Shown in pieces: positions 8,155 through 17,182 of a stretch of DNA of 64,000 nt (positions are counted from its first letter, which is position 1; each line of letters begins with the position of its first letter). Source of the stretch: an uncultured Gammaproteobacteria bacterium (GTDB lineage Bacteria; Pseudomonadota; Gammaproteobacteria; GCA-2729495); contig CAMYJV010000004.1 of assembly GCA_947258805.1 (NCBI GenBank), forward strand, positions 1 to 64,000, given 5' to 3'. A program made the translations under genes and the position numbers. The notes beneath the pieces are model-generated. The model was not told where the DNA came from. It searched no databases and saw only the letters and a list, made by a program, of their open reading frames with translations.

Positions 8155-9114
8155 ATGGTCGCGGGCATGGCCTACGTAGTGGTATTGCTGATCGCAGTGG
8201 CGGTCTCATTTCCGGCGGGATGGCTGGTTTGCCGCGCATGGCTTAGCGCGAAAGGTGCGGTGTCAACGGCCGGCGTGTCGGAGGAGCAGCATCAGTCTCT
8301 GCTCAAGGCCCAGCGCAGCCGCTACCGGGGCCAGGTTCAGCGCGTGATCGACCTGGTGCGCCGACACGAAACCGCGCGCGACCAGCTGCGATCAAAACTG
8401 GCCGAGTCGGCTGACCGGCTCGACAGCAGCCGGCAACAGAACGAACAGCTGCAGAGCCAGCTGGCCACGGCTCGCGAGGAAGTCGACCAGTACCGCTCAG
8501 CCAGTGATGCCGATAGCGAACGTGTCAAAAGCACCGAAAATGCCATGGGCCTGCTGCGAATCGAGCGGGATGAACTCGGCGCGCGGCTACACCGGCTCGA
8601 AGATGGCGCGCAGGCGCACACGGAAACCGGCCGGCTGACCGGCGCGGATGCGGAACACCGCGCCGAGCGCGGCGAACTGCGGGAGAAGCTGGCGACGGCT
8701 GACCATCGCCGGCACGAACTCGAGACCAGGCTCGCCGATCGTGAAACCCGCATCGAAGAGCTGGAGCAAAGCGTCGCGTCCTGGAAGCATCGCGTGATCC
8801 CGCTCACCCGGCAGGTGCAGTCCTACCGCGAAGCGTTGCGCAACATGCAGTCCGGTGAACCCGCCGAGCCGCCGACGGACGATCTGCCAACGGATCCGTT
8901 ACAGCAGATCAAGGGCATTGGGCCGGCACTGGAACGACGGCTGAATGCGCAGGGCATACAACGCTTCGCGCAGATTGCCGCGCTGGCGCCTGTCGAACTG
9001 GCCGATCTGGCCGACCGGCTCGCGATATCGCCGACGCTGCCGGAGCGCGACAAGTGGGTCGAGCAGGCCGGCAAACTGGCGGAATCGGCAGACCCGCATC
9101 TGGCCACTGCCTGA
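8155..9114 (+). CDS. membrane-anchored coiled-coil protein with C-terminal helix-hairpin-helix domain
   Basis: Residues 5-30 form one transmembrane segment (MAYVVVLLIAVAVSFPAGWLV). Residues 45-235 are a long charged coiled coil (many ERDELGARL, ELETRL type heptads). Residues 248-305 form a helix-hairpin-helix domain (LQQIKGIGPALERRLNAQGI) of the kind that binds DNA or nucleotides without sequence specificity. The arrangement would tether a nucleic-acid-binding head to the inner membrane. No named family recognised. It ends 31 bases before the convergent ParA gene, and a link to nucleoid positioning is conceivable but unproven. Confidence 0.75.
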   Translation: MVAGMAYVVVLLIAVAVSFPAGWLVCRAWLSAKGAVSTAGVSEEQHQSLLKAQRSRYRGQVQRVIDLVRRHETARDQLRSKLAESADRLDSSRQQNEQLQSQLATAREEVDQYRSASDADSERVKSTENAMGLLRIERDELGARLHRLEDGAQAHTETGRLTGADAEHRAERGELREKLATADHRRHELETRLADRETRIEELEQSVASWKHRVIPLTRQVQSYREALRNMQSGEPAEPPTDDLPTDPLQQIKGIGPALERRLNAQGIQRFAQIAALAPVELADLADRLAISPTLPERDKWVEQAGKLAESADPHLATA

Positions 9115-9145
9115 AAACCAGGGCCTCAGCCCCGTCCCCCATCGC

Positions 9146-9940
9146 CTAGTCGTTGCGGCGCACCGCGCGTTCCGCGAGCGCATCCGCCAGGTACCGCACG
9201 TTGCCCTCGTCCGGCCGCCGTTTGGGTATGGGGTCATGCAAGTCGCGAACCGTGAGCGGCGTCTCCAGGCGCAGCGCGAGCCAATCGATCAGCGGCTGCC
9301 ACTGTGCCAGGTCTTTCGTGACCCGTGACGGCTGCATCTCGTGAATGCACACGCCCTGTTCCGCCGCGTGCACGTAGCTCTGGCTATCGCGCAGCTGGCA
9401 CACGGTGGCGATATCCAGGCGGTTGAGAAACAGTTTCAGCTTGCGAAAGCTCACCGTATTTTCCCTTACGCGGTTCGCGATCACGCCCAGACGGCCCATG
9501 CGCCGGCTCACCTTGGCCACCAGCAGCAACTTTTCGACTAGCTTCGTCACCGCGTGGATGTCGATGGACGATGGCAGTACCGGCACGAGTATTGCGTGCG
9601 CGCCGCGCGTGTAGGCGGCCAGGTCCTGCACCGGCACCGCGGCAGGGGTGTCTACCACCAGGCAACGCACGTCTGACGGCACGCGCATCTGGAAACTGCG
9701 CGTGGTTGCCGCGTCACGTTCATAGGCCGCGATACCGTGAATCGGCGCGCGGCTCGCATCGCGCCGGGACAACCAGCGCATGCTGGATCCCTGCGGATCG
9801 CAATCCATCAGCGCCACACGCTGATCGCGTGCGGCCAGCATACCGGCCAGATTGGTGACCAATGTCGACTTGCCGGAACCCCCCTTCGGGTTCAGCACAA
9901 CGATTTTCTTGAGTTCCGGATGGCCAGGGACATTCAACAT
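9146..9940 (-). CDS. ParA family ATPase (orphan)
   Basis: A deviant Walker A with the signature Lys (KGGSGKST) near the N-terminus, Walker A' (LMDCDPQGSS) and Walker B (CLVVDTPAAV) identify a ParA/MinD-type ATPase that forms dimers on DNA or membranes to position cargo. ATG 9940 is preferred; the longer reading starts with TTG at 9964. The last 50 residues are basic and proline-containing. No ParB, parS-like repeat or partition operon is adjacent, so this is an orphan ParA of unknown cargo. Confidence 0.85.
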   Translation of the reverse strand: MLNVPGHPELKKIVVLNPKGGSGKSTLVTNLAGMLAARDQRVALMDCDPQGSSMRWLSRRDASRAPIHGIAAYERDAATTRSFQMRVPSDVRCLVVDTPAAVPVQDLAAYTRGAHAILVPVLPSSIDIHAVTKLVEKLLLVAKVSRRMGRLGVIANRVRENTVSFRKLKLFLNRLDIATVCQLRDSQSYVHAAEQGVCIHEMQPSRVTKDLAQWQPLIDWLALRLETPLTVRDLHDPIPKRRPDEGNVRYLADALAERAVRRND

Positions 9941-10082
9941 CGAACCAGCCCGGTTTTCGCGCAATCGACCACGCCTATTTGTAGCACATATCGCATAAAA
10001 AGATGGAGAATTCGACGGGAAGTGCCGGAAAAATAGACGAAAATAAAAGCGCCAAAGTCATAGCTCCCGCGTCCTGCCGCCG

Positions 10083-12155
10083 TCAGGCCCGCGCCTGCTC
10101 GTGCCCGGCACCCTGGAACTCCCGCTCCAGCTGGCGCTGAATCTCAGGAGGCACCGCATCGTAGTGGTCGAAGGACATCGTGAAGCTACCCTCACCGCCG
10201 GTCATGGACTTCAGCGTGGTCTGGTAGTCGTCGAGCTCGCTGACCGGCACCTGTGCTGACACCCGGAACCGGTTACGCGTCAACGCGGTGCTGCCGTCGA
10301 TGCGGCCGCGTATACCTGCCAGGTGTCCTGTCACGTCACCCACGCAGTCACCGGGTACCGTGACCTCGAGGTGCGCAACGGGTTCCAGCACCTGCGGCCT
10401 GGACTTCGCCATCGCCGCCAGGAAAGCCTTGCGGGCAGCCGCGACAAATGCAACCTCCTTGGAATCTACCGCATGATGTTTGCCGTCATACACGGTGACC
10501 CCGACGTCCCGGATGGGGTAGCCCGCCACCGCACCTTCCGTCAGCACCTGGCGTACGCCCTTTTCCACCGCGCCGATGAACTGCGACGGAATCGCGCCAC
10601 CGACCACCTTGTTCCTGAACTCGAAACCGGCGCCCCGCGGCAGCGGCTCGATGCGCAGGAACACTTCGCCAAACTGCCCGGCGCCTCCGGTCTGCTTCTT
10701 GTGGCGGTAGTGACCCTCGGCTTCGCGCGTGATGGTCTCGCGGTAGGCCACCTTCGGCGGGTGAGTCTCCACCTCCAAGCCGAATTCTTCCCGCATGCGC
10801 TCCAGTACCAGGCGCAGATGCAGCTCACCCTGCCCGCGCAGAACGGTCTCGTTGGCCTGGGAATTAAATTCGAGCTGCAGGCTAGGATCTTCGGCCGTCA
10901 GTTTGTGCAGCGCGTCGGACAGTTTCTTCTCGTCACCACGACGCGTGAGCTCCAGGGCTACGCCATGCATGGGTGAAGGTAGTTGCACGGCTTTCAGGTG
11001 GAACTCGTCCTCGTCGTGGCTGGCATGCAGCACCGCATCGAATTGCAGGTCATCCACTTTCGCCACCGCGCAGATATCGCCCGGGACCGCAGAGCTAATC
11101 TCCATAGTCTGCGAGCCCTGCAGCCGAAACAGGTGGGCGGCTTTGAAGCCCTTGCGGCGCTCGCCAACGAATACCTGGTCGCCAGTATTGATCTGGCCCT
11201 GGTGGACGCGAAATGCGCCGATCTTGCCCACGTAGGGGTCCACCATGACCTTGAAGACATGGCCGATGAAATGATCCTTCGGGTCCGCGGTGACGCTGAT
11301 CTCAGCGGCATCATCGCCATCGCCCTTCAAAAAGCTTGGGGGATTGGCCTCCAGAGGGCTCGGCAAAAGTTTCGCGAAGATTTCCAGCAGTTGATTGATA
11401 CCGGCACCGGTCTCCGACGATACGAAGCACACGGGCACCAGGTGCCCGCGTCGCAGCGCCCGCTCAAAAGGGTCGTGCAACTGTGCGGCGCTCAGCTCCT
11501 CGCCCTGTTCGAGATAGACCTCCATCAGGGCTTCGTCGAGTTCCACGACCTGGTCGACAATCTCGGTATGGGCAGCGGCAACGGAAGACCAGTCGGTTTG
11601 AATATCGTCGTGGGTAAAAAAACAATCGGCGACCCGGGCCGCATCGTCGGCAGGGAGATTGAGCGGCAGGCATTCCGGACCGAATACGTCTCGAATATCT
11701 TCCAGCAATGCCGCGAGATCGACGCCCTCGGCGTCTATGCGGTTCACGATCACCATGCAGCAGAGGCGCTGCTCCTTCGCGAAACGCATGATGCGACGGG
11801 CCACCATTTCAACACCGGCCTGCGCGTTGATGACCACGGCAGCGGTTTCCACCGCCGGTAGCACACTTATCGCGCGCCCCATGAAGTCCGGGTAACCCGG
11901 CGTGTCGATGACGTTCATGAACACGCCGTCGTGCTCAAGGTGGCAGACGGCGGTTTCCAGGGAGTGCTTCAGGCGTCTTTCCGACGGCGTATGATCGGAT
12001 ATGGTGTCGCCCCGCGCGATGCTCCCCGCCGAGCGTATCGCGCCCGATCGGGCCAGCAGGGTTTCCAGTAAGGTGGTCTTGCCGGAGCCGGCCTGACCAA
12101 CGAGGGCGATATTGCGAACGTGCTCCGTGTCATGGAGTCTTGCAGGTGATGCCAC
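10083..12155 (-). CDS. elongation factor G-like GTPase (EF-G paralogue)
   Basis: A 690-residue translational GTPase with EF-G domain order: G domain with P-loop GQAGSGKTT (20-28), DTPG (84-87) and NRID (138-141) in place of the canonical NKxD, then domains II-V. Switch I lacks the conserved RGITI motif of true EF-G. These changes match the EF-G-like paralogue group found beside a canonical fusA; its members have been linked to alternative ribosome functions. It is not clustered with rpsL, rpsG or tuf, which supports the paralogue reading. It is monocistronic and divergent from the small basic ORF at 12330. Confidence 0.85.
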   Translation of the reverse strand: MASPARLHDTEHVRNIALVGQAGSGKTTLLETLLARSGAIRSAGSIARGDTISDHTPSERRLKHSLETAVCHLEHDGVFMNVIDTPGYPDFMGRAISVLPAVETAAVVINAQAGVEMVARRIMRFAKEQRLCCMVIVNRIDAEGVDLAALLEDIRDVFGPECLPLNLPADDAARVADCFFTHDDIQTDWSSVAAAHTEIVDQVVELDEALMEVYLEQGEELSAAQLHDPFERALRRGHLVPVCFVSSETGAGINQLLEIFAKLLPSPLEANPPSFLKGDGDDAAEISVTADPKDHFIGHVFKVMVDPYVGKIGAFRVHQGQINTGDQVFVGERRKGFKAAHLFRLQGSQTMEISSAVPGDICAVAKVDDLQFDAVLHASHDEDEFHLKAVQLPSPMHGVALELTRRGDEKKLSDALHKLTAEDPSLQLEFNSQANETVLRGQGELHLRLVLERMREEFGLEVETHPPKVAYRETITREAEGHYRHKKQTGGAGQFGEVFLRIEPLPRGAGFEFRNKVVGGAIPSQFIGAVEKGVRQVLTEGAVAGYPIRDVGVTVYDGKHHAVDSKEVAFVAAARKAFLAAMAKSRPQVLEPVAHLEVTVPGDCVGDVTGHLAGIRGRIDGSTALTRNRFRVSAQVPVSELDDYQTTLKSMTGGEGSFTMSFDHYDAVPPEIQRQLEREFQGAGHEQARA

Positions 12156-12329
12156 GTGTCCCCCTTATTGACTGTTATTGGAGGGGCCCCGGGGGAGCCC
12201 CTGGGTAGCGTTGTTGTCAATATAGCAGATGCCTGATCGCTGACTCGAAACCCGCCGCGGACCGATGGCAGGCCGGACGGCGGTTTGCATCACACCCCGG
12301 CCATGCCCGCGACTGGAAAACATAACCAT

Positions 12330-12536
12330 ATGACTGAAAAAACAAAATCATCCTCTTCGGTCCAGCCCGGCCGGTCTAAACACCCGGCATCCGCAGCCGG
12401 CGTCGCGGGTCGCCAGCGCGGCCAGAAGAGCGGGCTTGCCGCCGGCCGGAATCCAAGGCTGACCTCACAACGGCGCAAGGCCCTGGGCAAACACTACCGG
12501 GCCAGGTTCATTGCCGGCCGCAGCGGCCGGCGCTAA
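12330..12536 (+). CDS. small basic hypothetical protein, 68 aa
   Basis: ATG 12330 is preceded by GGAAAA about 11 bases upstream and opens a 68-codon frame rich in Arg, Lys, Gly and Ser, ending in an Arg-rich tail (RRKALGKHYRARFIAGRSGRR is its closing segment in part). The composition suggests nucleic-acid binding. It stops 4 bases before the GTG start of the CMD gene, so cotranscription is likely. It could instead be a chance frame in GC-rich leader DNA. Family not recognised. Confidence 0.35.
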   Translation: MTEKTKSSSSVQPGRSKHPASAAGVAGRQRGQKSGLAAGRNPRLTSQRRKALGKHYRARFIAGRSGRR

Positions 12537-12540
12537 CGCG

Positions 12541-13098
12541 GTGGCCCCTAAAGACGGCCCGGCGCGGATTCCGCCCCTGCAGGCAAACGAGTGGACTGAC
12601 GAGCAGCGCCAGTTGCTGGAATACGCCCACCGGCAGGGTGGCTTCTACAACGTCATCGGTACGCTGGCCCGGCACTGGCCGGCGTCAAAGGCCCTCGGAC
12701 AGGTGGGCGCCCACGTGCTGGGACCCACGTCGACTTTGTCCCCGCGTGAACGCGAACTGCTGGTCCTGCGCACCGCGTGGCTCTGCCAGTCGGAGTACGA
12801 GTGGGCCCAGCATGTGCAGATCGCCCTGAAAACGGGTATCACGCGCGAGGAAATTGAACGGGTACGCCATGGGCCCGACGATCCGGGCTGGGACAGCTTC
12901 GAAGCGACGTTGATTCGTGCTGCGGACGAGCTGCATGCCCATCAGCGGATTGCCGATACGACCTGGCTGGCCCTGGCGGCTCGCTACGACACGCTACAGC
13001 TGATGGACGTCGTCTTCGCGGTGGGCCAGTACACCCTGGTGGCCATGGCGCTCAACAGCTTTGGCACGCCTCTCGACGACGGGCTGGAAGGCTTCTGA
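12541..13098 (+). CDS. carboxymuconolactone decarboxylase (CMD/AhpD-fold) family protein
   Basis: All-helical CMD-fold protein of about 185 residues with the family core SPRERELLVLRTAWLCQSEYEWAQHV and a second helix pair near the C-terminus (YDTLQLMDVVFAVGQYTLVA). There is only one Cys in the core and no CxxC pair, so it is not an AhpD-type peroxidase reductase. Subgroups of this family act on lactones or have unknown roles. GTG 12541 is chosen; an upstream TTG (12511) lies inside the preceding gene. Probably cotranscribed with the small basic ORF. Confidence 0.8.
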   Translation: MAPKDGPARIPPLQANEWTDEQRQLLEYAHRQGGFYNVIGTLARHWPASKALGQVGAHVLGPTSTLSPRERELLVLRTAWLCQSEYEWAQHVQIALKTGITREEIERVRHGPDDPGWDSFEATLIRAADELHAHQRIADTTWLALAARYDTLQLMDVVFAVGQYTLVAMALNSFGTPLDDGLEGF

Positions 13099-13107
13099 CG
13101 CCGCTGC

Positions 13108-13851
13108 TTAGCGGCTGATCCGGTAGTTCGCCAGCAAACTGTTGTAACTGCCGTCGGCCTTCATGCCTTCAATGCTCTTGTCGAAGGCCGTGACAATCTC
13201 GGCATGGTCTGGCCGCTGCCGGGCCACGCCCAGGTGCAGGCCCCGACTCTCCAGCACCAGCGGCAATATCTCCACCCGCTTGGCAGCCAGGCGCTGGTCT
13301 GCTTCGTGGCGCAGCACCAGTTGGTCGCCCAGTACGAGGTCGACCTCACCGTCGAGCAGCCGTTGCACGTTCTCGCCCACGCTTCCACCGCTGACGATAT
13401 CGATGCCGGTAGTGTCGTATTGCTGTTCGCTGTACGCGTAGTCCTCGACGACACCAACACGCAGGCCAACAAAGTCTTCTCGGTTGCGCAGCTGGATATC
13501 GTCTCCGGAACGCTTCATGAACTGGAGCCTGTTCACGACGAAAGGCTCACTGAAGGCCAGGGATTCGGCCCGGTCATCCGTGTACCAGACACTGACGATG
13601 GCATCGAAGTCGCCGGCCTGGGTGGCTGTGAGGGACCGGGGCCAGTCGTCAAGATACAGCTGCACCCGGTAGCCCGCGCGCCGCAATGCGGTCACTGCCA
13701 GCGCCGGAGCCACGCCGTTGCGCTCCATCGATGCGCTGACATAGGGCTCCCATACGCTGGCGACCAGCTTCAGCTGCTGGGCACTTGCCTGTGTGGCGAA
13801 GGCCACCAGGCCGGCAACCAGCAGGATTATGGTCCGTCGTCGGCGATCCAT
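13108..13851 (-). CDS. periplasmic solute-binding protein, SBP_bac_3 family
   Basis: A signal peptide (residues 1-24, cleavage after QASA) is followed by a type II periplasmic binding fold: VWEPYVSASM, DWPRSLTATQAGDFDAIVSVWYTDDR and the hinge region VGLRVGVVEDYAY. The ribosome site AGGAG lies 9 bases before the ATG. Such proteins usually deliver amino acids to ABC importers or act as free sensors. No permease or ATPase is adjacent, so this is an orphan, possibly serving a remote transporter. It ends 9 bases from the convergent CMD gene. Confidence 0.8.
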   Translation of the reverse strand: MDRRRRTIILLVAGLVAFATQASAQQLKLVASVWEPYVSASMERNGVAPALAVTALRRAGYRVQLYLDDWPRSLTATQAGDFDAIVSVWYTDDRAESLAFSEPFVVNRLQFMKRSGDDIQLRNREDFVGLRVGVVEDYAYSEQQYDTTGIDIVSGGSVGENVQRLLDGEVDLVLGDQLVLRHEADQRLAAKRVEILPLVLESRGLHLGVARQRPDHAEIVTAFDKSIEGMKADGSYNSLLANYRISR

Positions 13852-13935
13852 GTTCAGAAGACTCCTTGAACGATTTGAAGCTGATATCAGCCTACGCGAT
13901 GCTCACCCATATCGCAGCGCGGAAGAATATTAATT

Positions 13936-14034
13936 ATGTCAAAGCAGGCCACCAGGGGGGCATTGGCCATGCTAGTTTTCAAGCGTCTTTGCGAATCACG
14001 CCGCCAACACGTGTTTCGCCTAAGACGCTTCTGA
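13936..14034 (+). CDS. putative 32-aa basic small protein ahead of a terminator
   Basis: ATG 13936 has a well-placed ribosome site (GGAAGA at 13921-13926) and opens 32 codons ending in TGA at 14032-14034. The product begins MSKQATRGALAMLVFKRLCE and ends in an Arg-rich tail; it is strongly basic and has a short hydrophobic patch. A strong plus-strand terminator starts about 6 bases after the stop, and no other plus-strand gene lies upstream since 13098, so the terminator needs a transcript like this one. A 9-base inverted repeat (13981-13989 with 14022-14030) lies inside the frame, so a structured small RNA is the alternative. No clear promoter found. Confidence 0.5.
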   Translation: MSKQATRGALAMLVFKRLCESRRQHVFRLRRF

Positions 14035-14039
14035 GCTGA

Positions 14040-14099
14040 CCGGCCGAACGACGGGCCTGGTCCGAGAACCGGACCCGGCGTTCGTGCCGGCCTTTTTTT
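14040..14099 (+). terminator. rho-independent terminator, plus strand
   Basis: An extended imperfect hairpin (arms CCGG, GAACG and CGGG on the left; CCCG, CGTTC and CCGG on the right) is followed by seven T residues at 14092-14098. Only the plus strand has the T-run. It would end the transcript carrying the 32-codon ORF and faces the convergent aceA terminator. Confidence 0.75.
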
Positions 14100-14103
14100 G
14101 CCC

Positions 14104-14131
14104 GAAAAAAACGGGCCCACAAGGGGCCCGT
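14104..14131 (-). terminator. rho-independent terminator of aceBA
   Basis: On the minus strand the stem ACGGGCCC/GGGCCCGT (14111-14131) is followed by a run of seven T residues (A-run at 14105-14111 on the plus strand). It lies 25 bases past the aceA stop and ends the aceB-aceA transcript. Confidence 0.85.
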
Positions 14132-14155
14132 GTCGTCGCTTGACTTCAAACCAGG

Positions 14156-15448
14156 TCAGCCGGCCGCTGCCGCACCAAACTGCTCGTCCTCGGTGCTGCC
14201 CTGCATCGCGGTGGTGGATGCCTGGCCACTGGAGATCACGGTCTGCACGTCGTCGAAGTAGCCAGTGCCGACGAAAGCCTGGTGCTTCGCAGCGCGGAAA
14301 CCGTTCGACTCCTGGGCAAATTCGCGCTCCTGCATCTCTGAGTACGCAAACATGCCGTTCTCCCGGTAGGCGCTGGCCAGCTCGAACATGGAGAGGTTCA
14401 GCGCGTGCCATCCGGCCAGCGTAATGAACTGGTAGCGATAGCCCATCTCCGCGAGAGACTCACGGAACTCCATCAGCGTCGACTCATCGAGGTTCGCTCG
14501 CCAGTTGAAGGACGGGCTGCAGTTGTAGGCGAGCAGCTTGCCCGGGAAGCGTGCGTGAATTGCGTCGGCAAAGCGGCGGGCCTCGTCGAGGTTGGGCCGC
14601 GCCGTCTCGCACCACAACAGGTCCGCGTAGGGCGCGTAGGACAGGCCGCGGTCGATGGCCTGATCCAGACCCTCGTTCACGTGGTAGAAGCCGTCGCTCG
14701 AACGCTCGCCGGTCAGGAATTTCCGGTCGCGCTCATCATAGTCGGCCTGCAGCAGTCCGGCCGCATTCGCATCCGTGCGCGCGATCAGCACTGTGGGCAC
14801 GCCCATCACGTCGGCTGCCAGCCGCGCAGCGATCAGCTTGTTGATCGCATCCTGGGTCGGCACCAGCACCTTGCCGCCCATGTGGCCGCATTTTTTTGCC
14901 GATGACAGCTGGTCTTCGAAATGGATGGCGGCGGTGCCCGCACGAATCAGCGCTTTCGTGAGTTCGAACGCATTCAGGTTGCCACCGAAGCCGGCTTCCG
15001 CGTCAGCAATGATGGGCGCCAGCCAATCGATACTGTCATCGCCCTTCATGTGGTGGATCTGGTCCGTGCGCAGCAGCGCGTTGTTGATCCGGTCGACCAT
15101 TTTCGGCACCGAGTCCACCGGGTACAGGCTTTGATCCGGGTACATTTCACCGGCCGAGTTACCGTCGCCCGCCACCTGCCAGCCGGAGCAGTAAATGGCC
15201 TTGAGCCCGGCCTGCACTTCCTGGATGGCCTGGTTGCCGGTCAGCGCGCCCAGGGCGGACACAACCTTTTCTGAATTCACCATGCGCCAGAACTTCTCCG
15301 CACCGTGGCGGGCCAGGCTGTGCTCGATGTGTATCGAACCGCGCAGCCGAACCACGTCGTCAGCCGAGTAGGGCCGCTCGATCCCGGCCCAGCGCGGGCT
15401 CTGTTGCCAGTCGCGTTCGATGTCTGTCGTTGTCGTGTCTTTACTCAT
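14156..15448 (-). CDS. aceA: isocitrate lyase
   Basis: Cleaves isocitrate to glyoxylate and succinate, the first step of the glyoxylate shunt. The active-site signature KKCGHMGGK is at residues 185-193, with catalytic C187. Other conserved blocks are [10 protein letters not shown] (88-97), [11 protein letters not shown] and NCSPSFNW. Length (430 aa) matches the E. coli-type enzyme. The start has GAGGA just upstream. It lies 10 bases after the aceB stop, forming an aceBA operon with a terminator behind it. Confidence 0.97.
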   Translation of the reverse strand: MSKDTTTTDIERDWQQSPRWAGIERPYSADDVVRLRGSIHIEHSLARHGAEKFWRMVNSEKVVSALGALTGNQAIQEVQAGLKAIYCSGWQVAGDGNSAGEMYPDQSLYPVDSVPKMVDRINNALLRTDQIHHMKGDDSIDWLAPIIADAEAGFGGNLNAFELTKALIRAGTAAIHFEDQLSSAKKCGHMGGKVLVPTQDAINKLIAARLAADVMGVPTVLIARTDANAAGLLQADYDERDRKFLTGERSSDGFYHVNEGLDQAIDRGLSYAPYADLLWCETARPNLDEARRFADAIHARFPGKLLAYNCSPSFNWRANLDESTLMEFRESLAEMGYRYQFITLAGWHALNLSMFELASAYRENGMFAYSEMQEREFAQESNGFRAAKHQAFVGTGYFDDVQTVISSGQASTTAMQGSTEDEQFGAAAAG

Positions 15449-15458
15449 CTTCTCGTCC

Positions 15459-17069
15459 TCAGGGCAATCTCTCGTAGGCAGGCAAAGTCAGAAATTCGTC
15501 AAAGTCGTCGCTCGTTACCATGTCGGCGAACAGCTGGGCTGCAGCGTCGTACTGACCCGTCGCGTAGCGTTCCGGGCTCACCTCTGTTTCGATCCGCGCC
15601 AGCTCTTCGGCCAGCAGGCTTGCAAACGTTTCCCTGGTGATGGGCGTGCCTTCATCAGTGCTTGCGCCATGGCGAATCCACTGCCAGATCTGCGCGCGCG
15701 AAATCTCGGCAGTGGCCGCGTCTTCCATCAGGTGATACAGCGGCACGCAGCCGTTGCCGCCAAGCCAGGCTTCCACGTACTGGATGCCGACACGAATGTT
15801 GTGCCGCAAGCCTTCGTCGGTGATGCGCCCGGCCGGTACCTTCAGCAGGTCTGCCGCAGTGACGATGACGTCCTCGCGCAGGCGATCGAGCTGGTTCGGC
15901 CCGCTCATCTCCGCGTTGAAGGCCGTCATGGCCACATCGGCGAGGCCCGGGTGGGCAATCCAGGTGCCATCGTGGCCGGCGCGCGCTTCGCGCTCTTTGT
16001 CGGCTCGCACGCGGGCCAGCGCCTCGGCGTTCGCCGCGTCGTCGCCGCGAATCGGAATTTGCGCAGCCATGCCACCCATTGCGTGGGCGCCGCGGCGGTG
16101 GCAGGTCTTGATCAGGAGTTCCACGTAGGACTTCAGGAAGTGGCGGCCCATGGTCACTTCGGCGCGATCGGGCAGCAGGAAGTCCGGGCGGTTTCGAAAC
16201 CGCTTGATGAAGCTGAAAATATAGTCCCAGCGTCCGCAGTTCAGGCCCGCGGAGTGTTCGCGCAGCTCGAACAGGATCTCGTCCATCTCGAAGGCTGCCA
16301 GGATGGTCTCGATCAAGACCGTGGCCTTGATCGTGCCGGTGGGTATACCGAGGGCCCGCTGGGCGTCGACGAACACGTCGTTCCACAGGCGCGCTTCGAG
16401 ATGGCTCTCCATCTTGGGCAGGTAAAAGTAGGGGCCGGTGCCGGCAAGTTTCTGGGCCGCGAAGTTGTTCGCCAGGTAAAGGGCAAAGTCGAATAGCGAT
16501 GCGGACACCCGCTGCCCGTCGATCAGGCAGTGTTTTTCTTCCAGGTGCCAGCCGCGCGGGCGCACGATCAGCGTGGCCGGGTTCTCGCCGAGCTCGTAGT
16601 GCTTGCCCCTGGCCTCGTCCGTGTAGCTGATGGTCCGATTGACCGCATCGCGCAGGTTCACCTGGCCCTCCAGCACGTTTTGCCAGGTGGGGGCGCAGGA
16701 ATCCTCGAAATCGGCCATGAAACAACGCACCGGGGCGTTCAGCGCGTTGATAATCATTTTCCGATCCACGGGACCGGTGATTTCTACGCGGCGGTCCTGC
16801 AGGTCGGCCGGCACTGGCTCCACGCGCCAGTCCGAATTGCGGATCACCGCGGTCTCCGGGAGGAAATCCGGAAATTCGCCGGCATCCAGCCCGGCTTGCC
16901 GTGCCTCGCGCCGCGCCAGCAGCTGCCGCCGGCGCGCGTCGTAGCCATCGTGCAGCTTGAGCAGCAGCATAAGGGCGGCGTCGTTCAGGATTGCCCTGGC
17001 GTCCGGGGAGATGTCGGCGGTAAATTCGATCCGGCCCTGCTCGGGCAGGGGCTGGCGGGCGCTGGTCAT
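15459..17069 (-). CDS. aceB: malate synthase A
   Basis: Condenses glyoxylate with acetyl-CoA to malate, completing the glyoxylate shunt. At 536 residues it is the A form, not the 720-residue G form. Conserved segments include [13 protein letters not shown], the signature region [19 protein letters not shown] with [11 protein letters not shown], and the C-terminal [16 protein letters not shown]. First gene of the aceB-aceA operon. It is divergent from an XRE/DUF3612 regulator across 113 bases of operator-rich DNA. Confidence 0.97.
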   Translation of the reverse strand: MTSARQPLPEQGRIEFTADISPDARAILNDAALMLLLKLHDGYDARRRQLLARREARQAGLDAGEFPDFLPETAVIRNSDWRVEPVPADLQDRRVEITGPVDRKMIINALNAPVRCFMADFEDSCAPTWQNVLEGQVNLRDAVNRTISYTDEARGKHYELGENPATLIVRPRGWHLEEKHCLIDGQRVSASLFDFALYLANNFAAQKLAGTGPYFYLPKMESHLEARLWNDVFVDAQRALGIPTGTIKATVLIETILAAFEMDEILFELREHSAGLNCGRWDYIFSFIKRFRNRPDFLLPDRAEVTMGRHFLKSYVELLIKTCHRRGAHAMGGMAAQIPIRGDDAANAEALARVRADKEREARAGHDGTWIAHPGLADVAMTAFNAEMSGPNQLDRLREDVIVTAADLLKVPAGRITDEGLRHNIRVGIQYVEAWLGGNGCVPLYHLMEDAATAEISRAQIWQWIRHGASTDEGTPITRETFASLLAEELARIETEVSPERYATGQYDAAAQLFADMVTSDDFDEFLTLPAYERLP

Positions 17070-17112
17070 GGGGCGGAACTCGCTTGGCAGGAGCCGTTCT
17101 TCTGTCGTGAGA

Positions 17113-17182
17113 GTGAGAGTAAGTTCACAATTAGTGTAAAATGCACTTGCAAAATTTCACATTGTGAATTTTACTTACACTT
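17113..17182. promoter_or_regulatory. operator-rich divergent control region of aceBA and its regulator
   Basis: This AT-rich stretch holds nested inverted repeats. TTCACA-T-TGTGAA at about 17155-17167 has flanking AAAA/TTTT pairs. AGTGTAA near 17133 mirrors TTACACT near 17175. GTAAAAT mirrors ATTTTAC around the central palindrome. The last repeat ends at the ATG of the regulator gene. The layout fits binding of the adjacent XRE-family regulator to repress both directions, but no site has been tested. Confidence 0.5.

Noticed and set aside
10323..11861. Several plus-strand frames (217-292 codons) opposite the EF-G paralogue
   Set aside because: Shadows of a single well-conserved minus-strand gene.
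12181..12206. GGGGCCCC-rich hairpin near the EF-G paralogue start
   Set aside because: Simple GC-rich self-complementarity with no T-run or known regulatory pattern; insufficient to call a site.
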